NCBI GenBank assembly: GCA_963741405.1
Contig: CAVUHX010000042.1
Coordinates: 248,001-312,000 of the forward strand
Reading direction: 5' to 3'
From: Roseiarcus sp963741405
GTDB lineage: Bacteria > Pseudomonadota > Alphaproteobacteria > Rhizobiales > Beijerinckiaceae
DNA length: 64,000 nt
This document shows positions 52,299-63,017 of this stretch, piece by piece. Under the pieces are notes generated by a model. That model made no database searches. It was not told the origin of the DNA and worked only from the letters and a program-made list of their open reading frames with translations. Position 1 is the first letter of the stretch. Each line of letters begins with the position of its first letter. The translations under genes were made by a program, and so were the position numbers.

Positions 52299-55200
52299 TC
52301 AGTGGATGAAGTCGACAGGCGCCAACGTTTTGTGGGTCGCGCCGAGGTCAATCTGGAACTCCGCGGTCGCGTTGTTCGCGTCGGTATTTCCGGCCAAGAG
52401 GTAATGGCCGCTTCCACCGTCGAGATAATAGATCAATTGTCCGCGGCTGGAGAACAACGCCGTCTCACCTCCGTAGGTGAAGGCGCCGTTGCCCGCCAAA
52501 TTGCCGTTGGCGTCGATGCCGGATACATCGATGGTGTCGTGCGCCGCGCCCACCGCGCTGAAGGCCTGGAAGTCGGCGATCGAATCGTTGTTGGCCGTAT
52601 TCGCGGCGGTGAACGCGAACCGGTCCGCGCCGGCGCCGCCGACAAGCACGTCAACGCCTGCGCCGCCGTCGAGAACGTCGTTACCGTCAAAGCCGAGCAC
52701 GAGATCGGCGCCCGCGGTTACGTTGAGACTGTTGTTACTTCCGTTGTTCCCGGGCACGAGGGTGAAGGTCGAACCACCGAAGCTCACTTGCTCGATGTTG
52801 GTCAGCGTGTCAGACCCATCCGGAACGCTGGACACAACGACATTTGCGCCGACGAGCGAATAGCTGTGGTCGGTCGCCTGACCTGAGAGGATGGCGATGT
52901 CCGTCCCGCCGCTTCCAATCAGAGTGTCGTTGCCTCCACTTCCATCCAGAGTGTCGTTGCCTCCACCGCCGGTCAAGACGTTGGCGTTGGCGTTGCCGAT
53001 GAGCGCGTCATTCCCGGCGCCGCCAGTGACGTTCTCGATGTTGGCGATCGAGGCGAAGCCGGCCGCGGCCCCCGTCGCCAAATTGACCGAGACGGAGTTG
53101 ACGGCGAGATTGCCGGCATAACTCAGCGTATCCGCGCCCGCGCCGAGATCGGCGGTTATCAACTCGACATTGACAACGGCGCCACCGTCGAAGTTTGTCA
53201 GAGTCCCCGCGTTGGAGACGACGACGAGCGTGTTGCCGGCGGCCGTTCCGGTTATTTCGAGCACGTCGTTGTCTACGCCGCCATTCACGGCCCCTCCGCC
53301 ATCGCCGACGGTGTGCTTGACTATATCGTTGCCGGCGCCGCCATCGATGGTGTCGACGCCTGCGCCGCCGACCAGGATGTCCGCGCCGGCCTGGCCGGAA
53401 AGGTTGTCGTTGTCGGCCTGGCCGAAAAGGTTGTCGGCGCCGCCTGCGCCATTGAGGATGTCGTTGCCGCCGGAGCCATAGATGATATTGTCCGAAGCGT
53501 CTGCGGTGATGGTGTTGACGCCGTTCGTTCCGAAAAGGACGGAGTTCGTACCCGTCCTTATCGAAAATGTTTCGATACGGGTGGCGCCGGTCGTGTCCGT
53601 CGAACTGATGTTGAGCGTGTACGTTGCGTTCGCGGCCATCGCCGTGCCGGTGCGCGTGACCACCCCTGGCGCGCTCACTGCAAAGCCCGCGCTGCTGCCG
53701 CCGGCCAACGCATAGACGAAGCCCGTGTTTGTGTCGGCGTCGGTCGAGCTGAGATTCGCGATGACCGTGCCAGCGCCAGGAAGCCCATTCGCCAGATTTC
53801 CAGTGAGCGGCGTGCCATTGCCAGGCGTCACCCCGTTCCACTGAATGTCAGTGGGCGGCTGGGTGAAAAGCTGCGCAAATGTCCGAGTCCCATTGGCGAA
53901 CTCAAACAGCTCGACATCTCTGACGAGGTCGCCGAGCGCCGAACTGTCGATGCCGCGATTATCGACAAGCCGCACAGTCGTGGCGTCGACTCCGTTGATC
54001 ACATAGTCGGTGAACACACCCGTGAAGGTCGCCGTGTCGGCCACGCCATCCGCGCCCCCGTCGCCCAGAACCAGATCCTTGAACCTCTCGGATCGGAGCA
54101 TCTCGGTGAAATGCGCCTGCTGGCCCATTCCGGCTGTCGCGAGCAGTCCGCCGCTGAGCACGGCGTTTGCGGCCGCGCGATGCGTGGCGCCGTCGGCAAG
54201 GACGTGATCGTAGGCGCCGCCCGGCGCGCCGTCGGGATTGTTGTAAGTCCCGATCAGCGCGTCCAACCGAATGGATCCGCCAATAATGACGTCGTCACCT
54301 CCCGCGCCGGTGAACCTGTCGTTGCCGGAGCCGCCGATGAGCCAGTTGTTTCCATACACGTCATTGATCGGAGCGGAAGGGTCCGTAACCGGATCGTCTC
54401 CGATGATGACGTCGTTGTTCTGCGTGCCGATCACGCCTTCCATCTGGAACCAAGCGGGGAACGGCGTGGTTCCGTCTATCGCCGTCAGAGGGTTCTGCTG
54501 CGTCGTCATGTCGGCGGTGACGCCGGTCGGCGCGACGTCGTAGTCGCTGAGGTCCATCAAATCGAAGCCGTCGTCGACGTATCCGGTGCCGCCGATCACT
54601 TCGTCCGGGCCGCCGTTGATAGCTTGCGAAGGTCTCCCGGGACGAAGAATGTCGTCGCCGGAGTCTCCTTGCACGATGTCCTGGTCATCGCCCCCGTAGA
54701 CGAAATCGTCGCCGTTGTCGCCATAGAGATTGTCGCCGGACGTGCCGCCGTCGATGTAGTCGTTGCCGTCGCCGCCGTGCGTGAACGGGTCGGTATTGCC
54801 CTCTCCGTAAAGCGCGTCGTCGCCGGCGCCGCCCGACAGTTTGTCAACGCCCTCTCCGCCATAGATCGTGTCGTTGCCAGACCCGCCAATGAGCTGATCG
54901 AAGCCGCCGATCTCGGTTCCGCTGCCAAAACCATAGATCAGGTCGTCCCCGGCGCCGCCATCGACCAGATCGGCGCCATCGCCGGAGTCGATCATGTCGT
55001 TGCCGTCGCCGCCGTAGAGACGGTCGTTGCCGAAATCGCCGAATATCTTGTCGTCACCTGCCTCGCCATAGGCGGTGTCGTCGCCGCCCCTCATGTGGAG
55101 ATAGTCGCGATTGGCTGTTCCGACCATCACCTCGTGGGAGTCGGCGCCGGATGTCGGCGTGCCCTCGACCGGGTGAACCGCGTCGGGTGCAAGATCCGGG

Positions 55201-58200
55201 CGGAAGTCGCGAATATACTGGATTCCCCCTGTTGTAATGAGCGCCCCATTGCCATTGACGCTGCTGGGGTTTGCGCTGCCATCCGACCAGATGCCGAGCG
55301 TCCCATATTGATTGAGAAGCGCGCCGTATTTGTAATTCAGGAAATCGTTCTCGATGGAAACGGTCGACAGGTTGGCGTCGGCGCCAAACTCGTAATATTG
55401 ATCAGCATAGGCAAATATGCTACCGTTGAGGTGCGTCAAGCCTGTGTTTCGCTCGACGATGTCTTTGAACTGACCGTTGTTGACCTCCTCGCCAAACTGC
55501 TGGCCGAACAATCGTACCAGATAATAGAATCGATCGCCGTTGATCAGGTTTTCCATCTGATTGACGAACACGAGATCGAAGGTCGACCCAAGCAATCCAC
55601 CTGGCACATGCGCTTCTGCGAGGCCGCCGATCCATGTGTCGATCTTGTTGAACGCATCCGCGCCCGCCGGGGCCCCGGCGTCGTTGAACATGAACGCGAG
55701 AGCTTGATCAGCGGTGTAGCCAAGGGCATCCGCGGAGCCCTCGACAATGCTTCCATCGGCCAGCCCCACGATCGCCTGCGCCTTGGCGAGATCGCCGTCA
55801 AAGGCGTAAGCCGCGATGAAGTTCGCCAGCAACTCCGGGTGAATCATGTTGTGTCCGAAATCGTCCCAGCTGACGTATTCCGTCAGGCCGACTTTGCCGC
55901 GAAACTCATTCAGCGTCGGGATGCCGATGTCGCGGCCGCGCGCGATGTTGATCGCGGCGAGGTCGAGGGGCTGGCCCAGCAGACCCTGGTTGAGCGCCGG
56001 CGTGACGAACTCGTCGATCTCGTTCATCTGCTGGTGCGACATGCCAAGCGCTATGCTCGCCGGCCCCTCCTGGGCGAACAGTGCAGGATTCAGGAACGCC
56101 TGCTCCAGCGCATAGCTCATGATCCTGCCGGTGAGCCCGTGAGCGGGATCGATCGTGTCGATCGTCTCGCGTAAGGTCGAGTGCCCGAAGCGGAAGGCGG
56201 CCTGCGAATATTCGAGCGATACGGTCGGATCGATGCCGCTCGAATAACCGACGACTTCCAGGATGTGCGGCGTCACCGTTCGCGCGTATTGATCGATAGC
56301 GGCGTGCTGATACTCCATTTCCACAATTAGCTTGGCCGCACTGAACATCTTGTCCGCGTCCCAGGCGATGTCGCCGCCGACGCCAAAGGTGAAATTGCCC
56401 TGAGCATCGGTGACGCCCGTATTGACCTGCCATCGGTGAAGCTCATCATGCGTTGCCGGGGTCGCGGCGGCGTCCTGCGCGTTGATCACGCCAATGAGAT
56501 TCTGGATCTGGAAATTGTGCTCCTCGTGGAACACATGGTGGATGGCGGTCAGACCGAAATTCTCGTTCACGCGGCCGTCGCCGGCGACATAGTGGTCGCC
56601 GACGGCGGCCATCAGAATTTGGCCAACCGCTTGGTGGACGGAGTTCCTGCGCGGCAGTGATGCTGAAATCGGCGAAGTTGACCCACGGCGCGAGCGCGCT
56701 CGCCCCCGTGTACACGCCATCTGGCATATGCGGCCCGCCGGCCCCGCCCGTCACGACGAGTTGGATGCCGCCGGAAGCGGACCGGCCGAAGGCAAATCCG
56801 GCCGGCGCCGCGGCCGCGAGAGTCGCGACAGCCTCATCGACGAGCGCGTCGACTGTGGTGGCGCCGATCGCCGTCGTGGCGTCGAGATGAGCCGTGTCGA
56901 AGCGCGGGTTCATATCGAGGAGCAAAGCTTGATCGGAAGCGCCCGTCGTCACATGACCGCTGGCGTCGCGATTGCGAAAGTTCAGAACATCGTCCCAGGT
57001 GAGCGCATCGCGGTTGGTATCGACAACGTGGTCGCGCAGCTCGTTGAGAGTCGGCAGGGTGTCATTGGTCAGCGTGCCATCCGGACGCGCCCATTGGTTG
57101 GCAAGCGTCGTTCCGTCGAACAGCTTCATGCCAGCGTGATAGGTTGCGCCGCCGTCGTTCGACACCCAAGCGCGGAGCAACTGTGTGATCTGGGCGCTGG
57201 AGCCGTAGGTCTGGCTCTGATCGATGAAGGGAGACGTATGATTGAGGTAGGCCGCGTCGCCATTCGCGTCGGCGCCGGTTGGCGTCGCACGCGTGATCGT
57301 GATCGACGTCACGGGGCGACCGTCGGCTCCGATGGCGCCGTACAGCGGGTCATGTTGTGACAGCGCGATCTTAATCGTCTTGCCCGACGACTTTTCGATG
57401 AAATCGAGACCGTGATCGAAGAACTGTCCGAACAACGCAAACCAGCCGTTGGTCGGCGCAACGCCGGGGTTCTCCGAACCGATGAAACGTTCGGCGCTGC
57501 CAGGCTTCTGAAAGTCGGCGTGACCCAGCGTATCAAGCAGCCCGTAATCCGTGACGGTCGCCACGCCTTCAACGGCGTTCGGATCGTAATTTGCGGCGCT
57601 TTGGTCTGTGCTTTGGGTGTAATGCGGATTGGGCGTGACGCCATCCGCCAGGAAAGGCGTATTGTAGACAATGTGACCGTTGGCGTCGAGAATCAGAGTC
57701 ACGCCGCCGGTGCTGACGGTTTGGCTGATCATTCGCGGGATGAAGTCGACGACGTTGTCCAGTGCCACGGTGGCGTCGGGGCCCGTTCCAATAATTGTTG
57801 GCGCGTAGCTTGGCTGCTGATCGACGATGACCGTGCTGCCGTCCCCATTGTGATAGGCGAGCGTATCGCCTTCGCGCGAGAACTGACCTGCAAGCGCATC
57901 GTTGAAAGCCGCAACGCTTTTTACGCTGACGACCGCATCGAGGTGATCGGAGTAATGAAACGTGAGCTCTCCGGAATTGGAATCGACGCTGACGGTGTCG
58001 AGGCTCCCCAACGCGACCGCTGCGTCGTAGATGGCGGCATAGTCCGCATCATAATTGGGATCCCCCATCGTCGCGCTGATGAGCCTCGCCGGCGCGCCGT
58101 TTGTGTACGTGAACATGAGGTCGCCATGGGCGGCCAATGAAACGGTGACGCTTGCCGTGTGGCCGAGGTAGTTGCCGTAATTCGCTGCGACCGTGCGCAC

Positions 58201-58509
58201 GAACGGTTGGTCGACCGAGCCCCAGCCGGCATGAACCTTCAGCAAATTGTTGTTCAATCCCGTCACGTCGCGTAGCCCGCTGAGATCGGTGGTCGAGGCG
58301 TACGAGCGTCCGTAAGCAGCGATCGCTTGAATGGCGGTCAGGCCGGTTCCGTTCCAGATTTGGATGCCGTGCCCGTCATAGACCGGGCCCACGCCACTCC
58401 AGTCGATGATGGCATTTCCGCTGGCGTCGAACAGAGGCCGGAAAGTAATTTGACGAAACAGAAAATCGAGGTCGGATTGATTGAGAACGAATGGTTTGAG
58501 GCTGGACAT
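52299..58509 (-). pseudogene. Giant secreted haem peroxidase with RTX calcium-binding repeats (one frameshift)
   Basis: About 2070 residues long. The N-terminal and middle part is an animal-type (peroxinectin-like) haem peroxidase: the distal-His region FALFGQFFDHGLDFIEKSSG at about residue 360, GRVNENFGLTAIHHVFHEEH, and the proximal His in AAFRFGHSTLRE. RTX nonapeptides (GGxGxDxUx) occur in blocks at about 55130-54640, 53520-53280, 53000-52900 and 52710-52600, with a cadherin-like segment between. The acidic C-terminus ends DFIH. Near 56635-56660 the frame changes; removing one base joins FSITAAQEL to VHQAVGQILMAAVGDHYVAG. It has no Sec signal, as expected for type I export through the adjoining ABC/HlyD pair. 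The shift may be a sequencing error. Confidence 0.85.
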
Positions 58510-58955
58510 GGCGCGATGCTCCTTGGGTTAGCGTGGGTTCCAAAGCACGTCGACGGTCGGGTCTGCGGATAACCGCGAGAGTTACTCCTCGCGCCCCAGT
58601 AAACTTGACGTTCTCGAAGATTACTTAATCTCAGTTTGCCAGAAACTCCGGTTGAACACCTAGACTTTAGCCCTAGGGGTTTTCCCTTAGGAAGACTCTG
58701 CTGGCGCCGCGAGGCGGTTTAGCGGAACATTGCGCCGCTTGGATGCGCGGCAAGGCATAGCGCGCTGCTTGTTCGAAAGTGCCGATGCGGCTGGCATGGC
58801 GAGTGAGGAAGATGGAATGCGAGCGCGGTCCAACGAGTAGTGGGCAGGACCGAGCGACTCATTTGGGCAGCTGAAGGTGAAGTACAGAGCGGCTAAGATG
58901 TCGAACCCCTATCGCCATACCCAATACCGGGAGGCGACATAGCGCAGGAGGTCGG
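58510..58955. other. Divergent promoter region between the RTX peroxidase and an M23 peptidase
   Basis: No gene is seen in these 446 bp. A CCCTAGGGGTTTTCCCTTAGG tract at 58671-58691 is a partial mirror/inverted word, and a CCCTAGGG palindrome also occurs near 13374. The left part must carry the peroxidase promoter; no clear -35/-10 pair is identified. Confidence 0.4.
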
Positions 58956-59960
58956 GTGTTGCTTTCGTCGAATTTGGGAATGATTTACGCACTCGGACTC
59001 CAAGCGCTGATCTTGGCGGGCGCGGTGCGTGCCTCGGACTTGCCCCGGTTCAAGCTTCCGATCGATTGCAGAATTGGGACCAACTGTGTGATTCAAAATT
59101 ACGTTGACGTCGATCCTTCGCGTGGCGCTCGTGACTACGCAAACGGAACCCTCACCTATGACGGTCACGACGGAACCGACTTTCGGCTGAGCGACGCCGG
59201 AGCGCAGCGGACCGGCGTGAACGTACTCGCGGCTGACGCGGGCCGGGTCTCCAGAACGCGAGATGGCGTTTCCGACGTTTCCTTTCGAGATGCCGGCCGC
59301 GAATTTATCAAGGGGAGAGAATGCGGCAACGGCGTCGTCATCGATCATCCCGACGGTTGGCAAACTCAATATTGTCATCTCAAGGAGGGCACGGTCAGCG
59401 TCAGGGTCGGCGATCCGGTCAGCGCGGGCCAACCTGTTGGTCAGGTGGGAATGTCGGGCCTGACCGAATTTCCGCATCTCCATTTTACGGTGCGTCGCTA
59501 TGGAAAGACGGTGGACCCTTTCTCGTATCGAGCGGTCGATGGCGTCGGCGCGGCGGGCGCTTCGCTATGGAAGCGCGAAGTCGACGCCGCGATGGGTTAC
59601 AGGCCAGTGTCGATTCTGAATATGGGTTTCGCCGCGGGGAAAGTAACCCTGGAGTCGATCGAAACAGCCACTGTAGCGCAAATGACCCCTTCATCCAATT
59701 CGAACGAAGTCCTCGTATTTGCCCTGGCAATCGGGCTGCGAGCAGGCGATGTGCCGCAAATCATCATAGAAGGACCCGGCGGAGCGCCGTTTGTCGAACA
59801 TTCGGCGCTTCCGATGGAGCAGGACAAAGCGCAGTATTTCATGTTCGCCGGAAAGCTGCGCCCGGACGCCGGGTGGCCGAAAGGGCGCTATCACGCCACG
59901 TATCGCGTTCTCCGGGGGAAGGAAACGGTTGTCGAGAGAAGCGCGGACCTGATCCTCTAA
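58956..59960 (+). CDS. M23 (LytM-like) metallopeptidase, exported
   Basis: This 334-residue protein has a signal-type N-terminus (MLLSSNLGMIYALGLQALIL, cleavage after VRA). The zinc-peptidase domain spans about 40-190: YDGHDGTDFRLSDAG gives the H-x3-D pair, GNGVVIDHPDGWQTQYCHLK, and FPHLHFTVRRYGKTVDP the HxH motif. All ligands of an active peptidoglycan endopeptidase are present. A beta-rich C-terminal part of 140 residues is unassigned. The opposite orientation to the RTX peroxidase leaves the relation open; it may trim murein near secretion sites, or act independently. Confidence 0.88.
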   Translation: MLLSSNLGMIYALGLQALILAGAVRASDLPRFKLPIDCRIGTNCVIQNYVDVDPSRGARDYANGTLTYDGHDGTDFRLSDAGAQRTGVNVLAADAGRVSRTRDGVSDVSFRDAGREFIKGRECGNGVVIDHPDGWQTQYCHLKEGTVSVRVGDPVSAGQPVGQVGMSGLTEFPHLHFTVRRYGKTVDPFSYRAVDGVGAAGASLWKREVDAAMGYRPVSILNMGFAAGKVTLESIETATVAQMTPSSNSNEVLVFALAIGLRAGDVPQIIIEGPGGAPFVEHSALPMEQDKAQYFMFAGKLRPDAGWPKGRYHATYRVLRGKETVVERSADLIL

Positions 59961-60064
59961 CCTTTCGATCAAGCGAGTGATCGCGAACGGACGAAGGGCG
60001 AGATTTTTCGAACAAATTCCGGTGATGGGGTGGACGGCGCCCCGAACGGCATCATCGTGCCAAG

Positions 60065-61471
60065 ATGGTCGTTGTCATCAACCCGTCTGAAGGGAAGCCG
60101 TCGATTGCGCAAGTCTATATTGCCGAGCCGCTGCGCGATGCGATCCGAGGTCGCGCTCAGGAGTTGGCGACGTCGGCGGGGATTGCGATTGAGCACATTG
60201 CCAAGGCGCACATCCGCAAGGAAGAGGTCGTGGCCAAAGTGCTCGAGCGGCGCGGCGATCGTCCGGGATTGGTGCATATCATCTCGGCGATGGAGGCGTG
60301 CGACAGCTACAGACCCTGGCACGACAAGACGAGCGGGCAGACCTTCCTCAAGCCCGACAGCGGCAAGTGCCTGCACTACTACTTTGATTTCATCGACGAC
60401 GAGGTTGGCCTGTGTTACCTGCGCGTGCCGACCTGGTGTCCCTTCCGGCTGCAGTTCTATTGCAACGGACACGGCTGGCTGGCACGGCAGCTTACCGCCG
60501 CCGGCATCGGCTTTACCCTTGCCGACAACGCCTTTCTGCGCATCGACGACTGGGAGCGGGCGCAAACCTTCGCCGATGCGCTCGCGCCCAAACAACTGCA
60601 TCGGGTTCTCGATCGCTTCGCCCAGCTGTGCTGTCCGGTCATGGACACCTTTGATCAGCGCTATCACTGGAGCCTGACGCAGGTGGAGTATGCCATCGAC
60701 CTTGTGTTTCGCTCCGCCGCGACGCTCAAGCCGCTTTATGAACAGCTTTCCCGCCAAGCGGTGTTGTCGGTGAAGGCCGAGCACGTGGCGAGCTTTCTCG
60801 GCAAGAAGATCACGCCGCAGCTTGCCCAGGAAGTCGGCTCGCGTTTCGAGACCCGCATCGAGGGCACTTGCATCAAGCATCGCCTCGGCAAAGCCCAGGT
60901 GAAGATGTACGACAAGTTCCATCTCGTGCTGCGCATCGAGACGACGGCCAACGATGTCTCCTTCTTCAAACACCACCGCAGGGTGGAACATCGCCAGGGC
61001 CCCAGCAGCCGCGAGCTGGCGCCCCTCAAGAAGACGATCTACAGCCTGATTGATCTGCGCGACATCCTGCTCGGCTGCTGCCGACGATACTTGGTGTACC
61101 TGTCCGCCCTCGACGACCACAGCGCAGGGGTTCGCGCCCTGGATCGGCTCAGCGAGGATCGCCGCGACGAAGATCGCCTGATCAAAGGGCTGAACTTCTT
61201 CAAGCGAAGCGAGCAGGCATGGCTCCGCGCCCTGCAGCGTCCGCAGTTCAACATCCGCGGACTGCGCCGAGCAGACCTGACTGCCTTTGTTCCCGGCTTG
61301 AGCCCGGCTGCTCTCTCCCGGCAAATCACGCGCATGCGCAGGCTCGGCTTGATCAAGCGCGTCGCCGGCGCCTATCGCTCCTACCTGACCCGCCTCGGCC
61401 GCGCCGCGATCGCCGCAGCTTCCTCCATAACCGAGATGCGCATCATCCCAACTCTCGCAGCCGCACGCTGA
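60065..61471 (+). CDS. Protein of unknown function with C-terminal winged helix; probably mobile
   Basis: The protein has 468 residues. Strong-looking conserved blocks are YLRVPTWCPFRLQFYCNGHG, ADNAFLRIDDWERAQTFADA, YHWSLTQVEYAIDLVFRSAA, GSRFETRIEGTCIKHRLGKA, VKMYDKFHLVLRIETTANDV and KKTIYSLIDLRDILLGCCRR. The last 60 residues resemble a MarR-like winged helix (LTAFVPGLSPAALSRQITRM RRLGLIKRV). I recall near-identical proteins recurring in many unrelated bacteria, annotated only as hypothetical or MarR-like. No DDE, HUH, tyrosine or serine recombinase motif is visible. It abuts the IS1634 fragment at about 61518, whose 5' part is missing, as if this unit had inserted or recombined there. Function is not assigned. 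Confidence 0.75.
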   Translation: MVVVINPSEGKPSIAQVYIAEPLRDAIRGRAQELATSAGIAIEHIAKAHIRKEEVVAKVLERRGDRPGLVHIISAMEACDSYRPWHDKTSGQTFLKPDSGKCLHYYFDFIDDEVGLCYLRVPTWCPFRLQFYCNGHGWLARQLTAAGIGFTLADNAFLRIDDWERAQTFADALAPKQLHRVLDRFAQLCCPVMDTFDQRYHWSLTQVEYAIDLVFRSAATLKPLYEQLSRQAVLSVKAEHVASFLGKKITPQLAQEVGSRFETRIEGTCIKHRLGKAQVKMYDKFHLVLRIETTANDVSFFKHHRRVEHRQGPSSRELAPLKKTIYSLIDLRDILLGCCRRYLVYLSALDDHSAGVRALDRLSEDRRDEDRLIKGLNFFKRSEQAWLRALQRPQFNIRGLRRADLTAFVPGLSPAALSRQITRMRRLGLIKRVAGAYRSYLTRLGRAAIAAASSITEMRIIPTLAAAR

Positions 61472-61595
61472 CCCAATCTTCGCCATTTCAGGCAAGACTC
61501 AACTCGTAAGGGACTAAGCGACCTCGCAACTGGAACTCGACCGCTTCTGGGCGGCTCGTCTGCCCAATTCGCGCGAGGGGACCTGCTGGCGGCAC
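61472..61595. other. Junction region: end of the unknown gene and start of the IS1634 fragment
   Basis: A short spacer to 61517, then the codons for QLELDRFWAARLPNSREGTC WRH (from 61518), an IS1634 N-terminal segment cut off by the IS256 left end at 61596. Confidence 0.6.
61588..61595. repeat. Left 8-bp target-site duplication of IS256 (GGCGGCAC)
   Basis: It is identical to 63010-63017 on the other side of the element. Confidence 0.92.
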
Positions 61596-63009
61596 GGTCC
61601 CGTCGCGGAGGTGGTTGGAATTGGGTTGGCGTAGTCTCCGGGTTGTTCAACCCAACTGATTCCGGCGTTGGAGCGCTGGAACGGAGACCACGCCATGACG
61701 AGAGATACCATGAACGAGGCGGCTGTCGGCGCCGAAGCTTTGCTTCTGGATGATTGGTTCGACGCGATTGAGGACGGGGTCCGGGCTCGGGTGCGCGGCT
61801 TCATCGAGACGATGCTGGAGGCAGAACTTTCCGAGGCGTTGTCGCGTCCGCGCTATGGTCGGCGCAAGTCGGGCGGGGACGCGACGCCGTCGGTTGTCGG
61901 CATGCGCCACGGGCATCGCGAGCGAACGCTGACGGGCACGGTCGGCAAGACTCGGATCGCCGTGCCGCGCGCGCGGTTGACCGGCGAGGACGGCAAGACG
62001 CGCGAATGGCGGAGCGGTTCGCTACGCGCCTACCAGCGGCGCACCCGGGCCGCCGACGCCTTGATCGCCGGGGCTTATCTTGCAGGGACGAACACCCGCC
62101 GGGTGCGGCGTGCGTTGAACGCGGTGTTTGCCGGGCCGGTCGGCAAGGACGTGGTCAGCCGGGTCTGGCGCAAGACGAAGGGCGACTGGGACGCCTGGAA
62201 TGCGCGCTCGCTCGCCGAGGAGCCGATCGTGCGGCTGATCCTCGACGGCACGGTCGCGCGTGTCCGGCTCGACAAAAAGGCGACTTCGGTTTCGCTGCTC
62301 GTCGCGCTCGGCGTGCGCGCCGACGGCCAGAAGATGCTGCTGGCGATCAAGAGCATGGGCGGTGAGAGCGAGGCGGCCTGGCGCGCGTTGCTCGACGATC
62401 TCGTCAGGCGCGGATTGCCAACGCCGGAGCTGGTCGTGGTCGACGGCGCGCCGGGCCTCGAAAAGGCGCTGGCGGCGCTGTGGCCCGACATGGCTGTCCA
62501 ACGCTGCACCGTGCACAAGCATCGCAATCTCCTCGCCCACGCGCCCGAGCGCCTGCACGAGGAAATCTCGAACGACTACAAAGATATGATCTACGCCCAG
62601 ACGAAGGGGGAGGTCGAAGCCCGGCGCAAGGCGTTCATCCGCAAATGGCGCCTCAAATGCCGCGCCGTCGCCGACAGCCTGGAGGAAGCTGGCGACAAGC
62701 TCTTCACCTTCACTCGGTTCCCGCCGAGCCAATGGAAGTCGATCCGAACCTCGAACGCGATCGAGCGACTGCACGAGGAGTTCAAGCGGCGGATCAAGAC
62801 CCAGACGGTGCTGCCCTGCGCCGAGACCGCGGCCATGCTGTTCTGGGCGCTGCTCGCCTCGGGTCAGATCGCCATGCGCAAGGTCGACGGATGGCAGACC
62901 CTCGCCGAGAAACCACACGATCAGATCTTTGACCTCGCCGCATGATTGGATAACTTCATGTCGCCCGAAGACGCGCCAGATCAATTCCAACACAAGTCGC
63001 GACGGGACC
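61596..63009 (+). mobile_element. Complete IS256-family insertion sequence (1414 bp)
   Basis: The ends are inverted repeats starting GGTCCCGTCGCG (12 bp perfect, about 22 of 28 matching overall, both continuing to TTGGAATTG). The element carries one intact transposase and is flanked by GGCGGCAC on both sides. It lies within an IS1634 transposase gene. The intact ends, duplication and transposase indicate a recent, possibly active insertion. Confidence 0.93.
61695..62945 (+). CDS. IS256-family (mutator-type) transposase
   Basis: This 416-residue DDE transposase has ALSRPRYGRRKSGGDATPSV, a GHRERTLTGTVGKTRIAVPR DNA-binding region, the first Asp in VRLILDGTVARVRL, the second in LVVVDGAPGLEKAL, QRCTVHKHRNLLAHAPE (C/H motif), and the catalytic Glu in SNAIERLHEEFKRRIKTQT. 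Length and motifs are complete, so it is probably functional. The start MTRDTMNEAAVGAEALLLDD (61695) is preferred; an in-frame ATG at 61668 lacks homology. It lies 99 bp inside the left end. Confidence 0.93.
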   Translation: MTRDTMNEAAVGAEALLLDDWFDAIEDGVRARVRGFIETMLEAELSEALSRPRYGRRKSGGDATPSVVGMRHGHRERTLTGTVGKTRIAVPRARLTGEDGKTREWRSGSLRAYQRRTRAADALIAGAYLAGTNTRRVRRALNAVFAGPVGKDVVSRVWRKTKGDWDAWNARSLAEEPIVRLILDGTVARVRLDKKATSVSLLVALGVRADGQKMLLAIKSMGGESEAAWRALLDDLVRRGLPTPELVVVDGAPGLEKALAALWPDMAVQRCTVHKHRNLLAHAPERLHEEISNDYKDMIYAQTKGEVEARRKAFIRKWRLKCRAVADSLEEAGDKLFTFTRFPPSQWKSIRTSNAIERLHEEFKRRIKTQTVLPCAETAAMLFWALLASGQIAMRKVDGWQTLAEKPHDQIFDLAA

Positions 63010-63017
63010 GGCGGCAC
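63010..63017. repeat. Right 8-bp target-site duplication of IS256 (GGCGGCAC)
   Basis: It is identical to 61588-61595. Confidence 0.92.

Noticed and set aside
52600..55130. Repeated short DNA units resembling a CRISPR-like array
   Set aside because: The periodicity is the nonapeptide RTX repeat of a coding sequence, with 27-nt period and variable sequence, not identical repeats with spacers.
53313..56174. 953-codon open frame on the plus strand
   Set aside because: It is the antisense of the RTX/peroxidase gene; the GGxGxD codons leave the opposite strand open. The minus-strand protein has clear domains.
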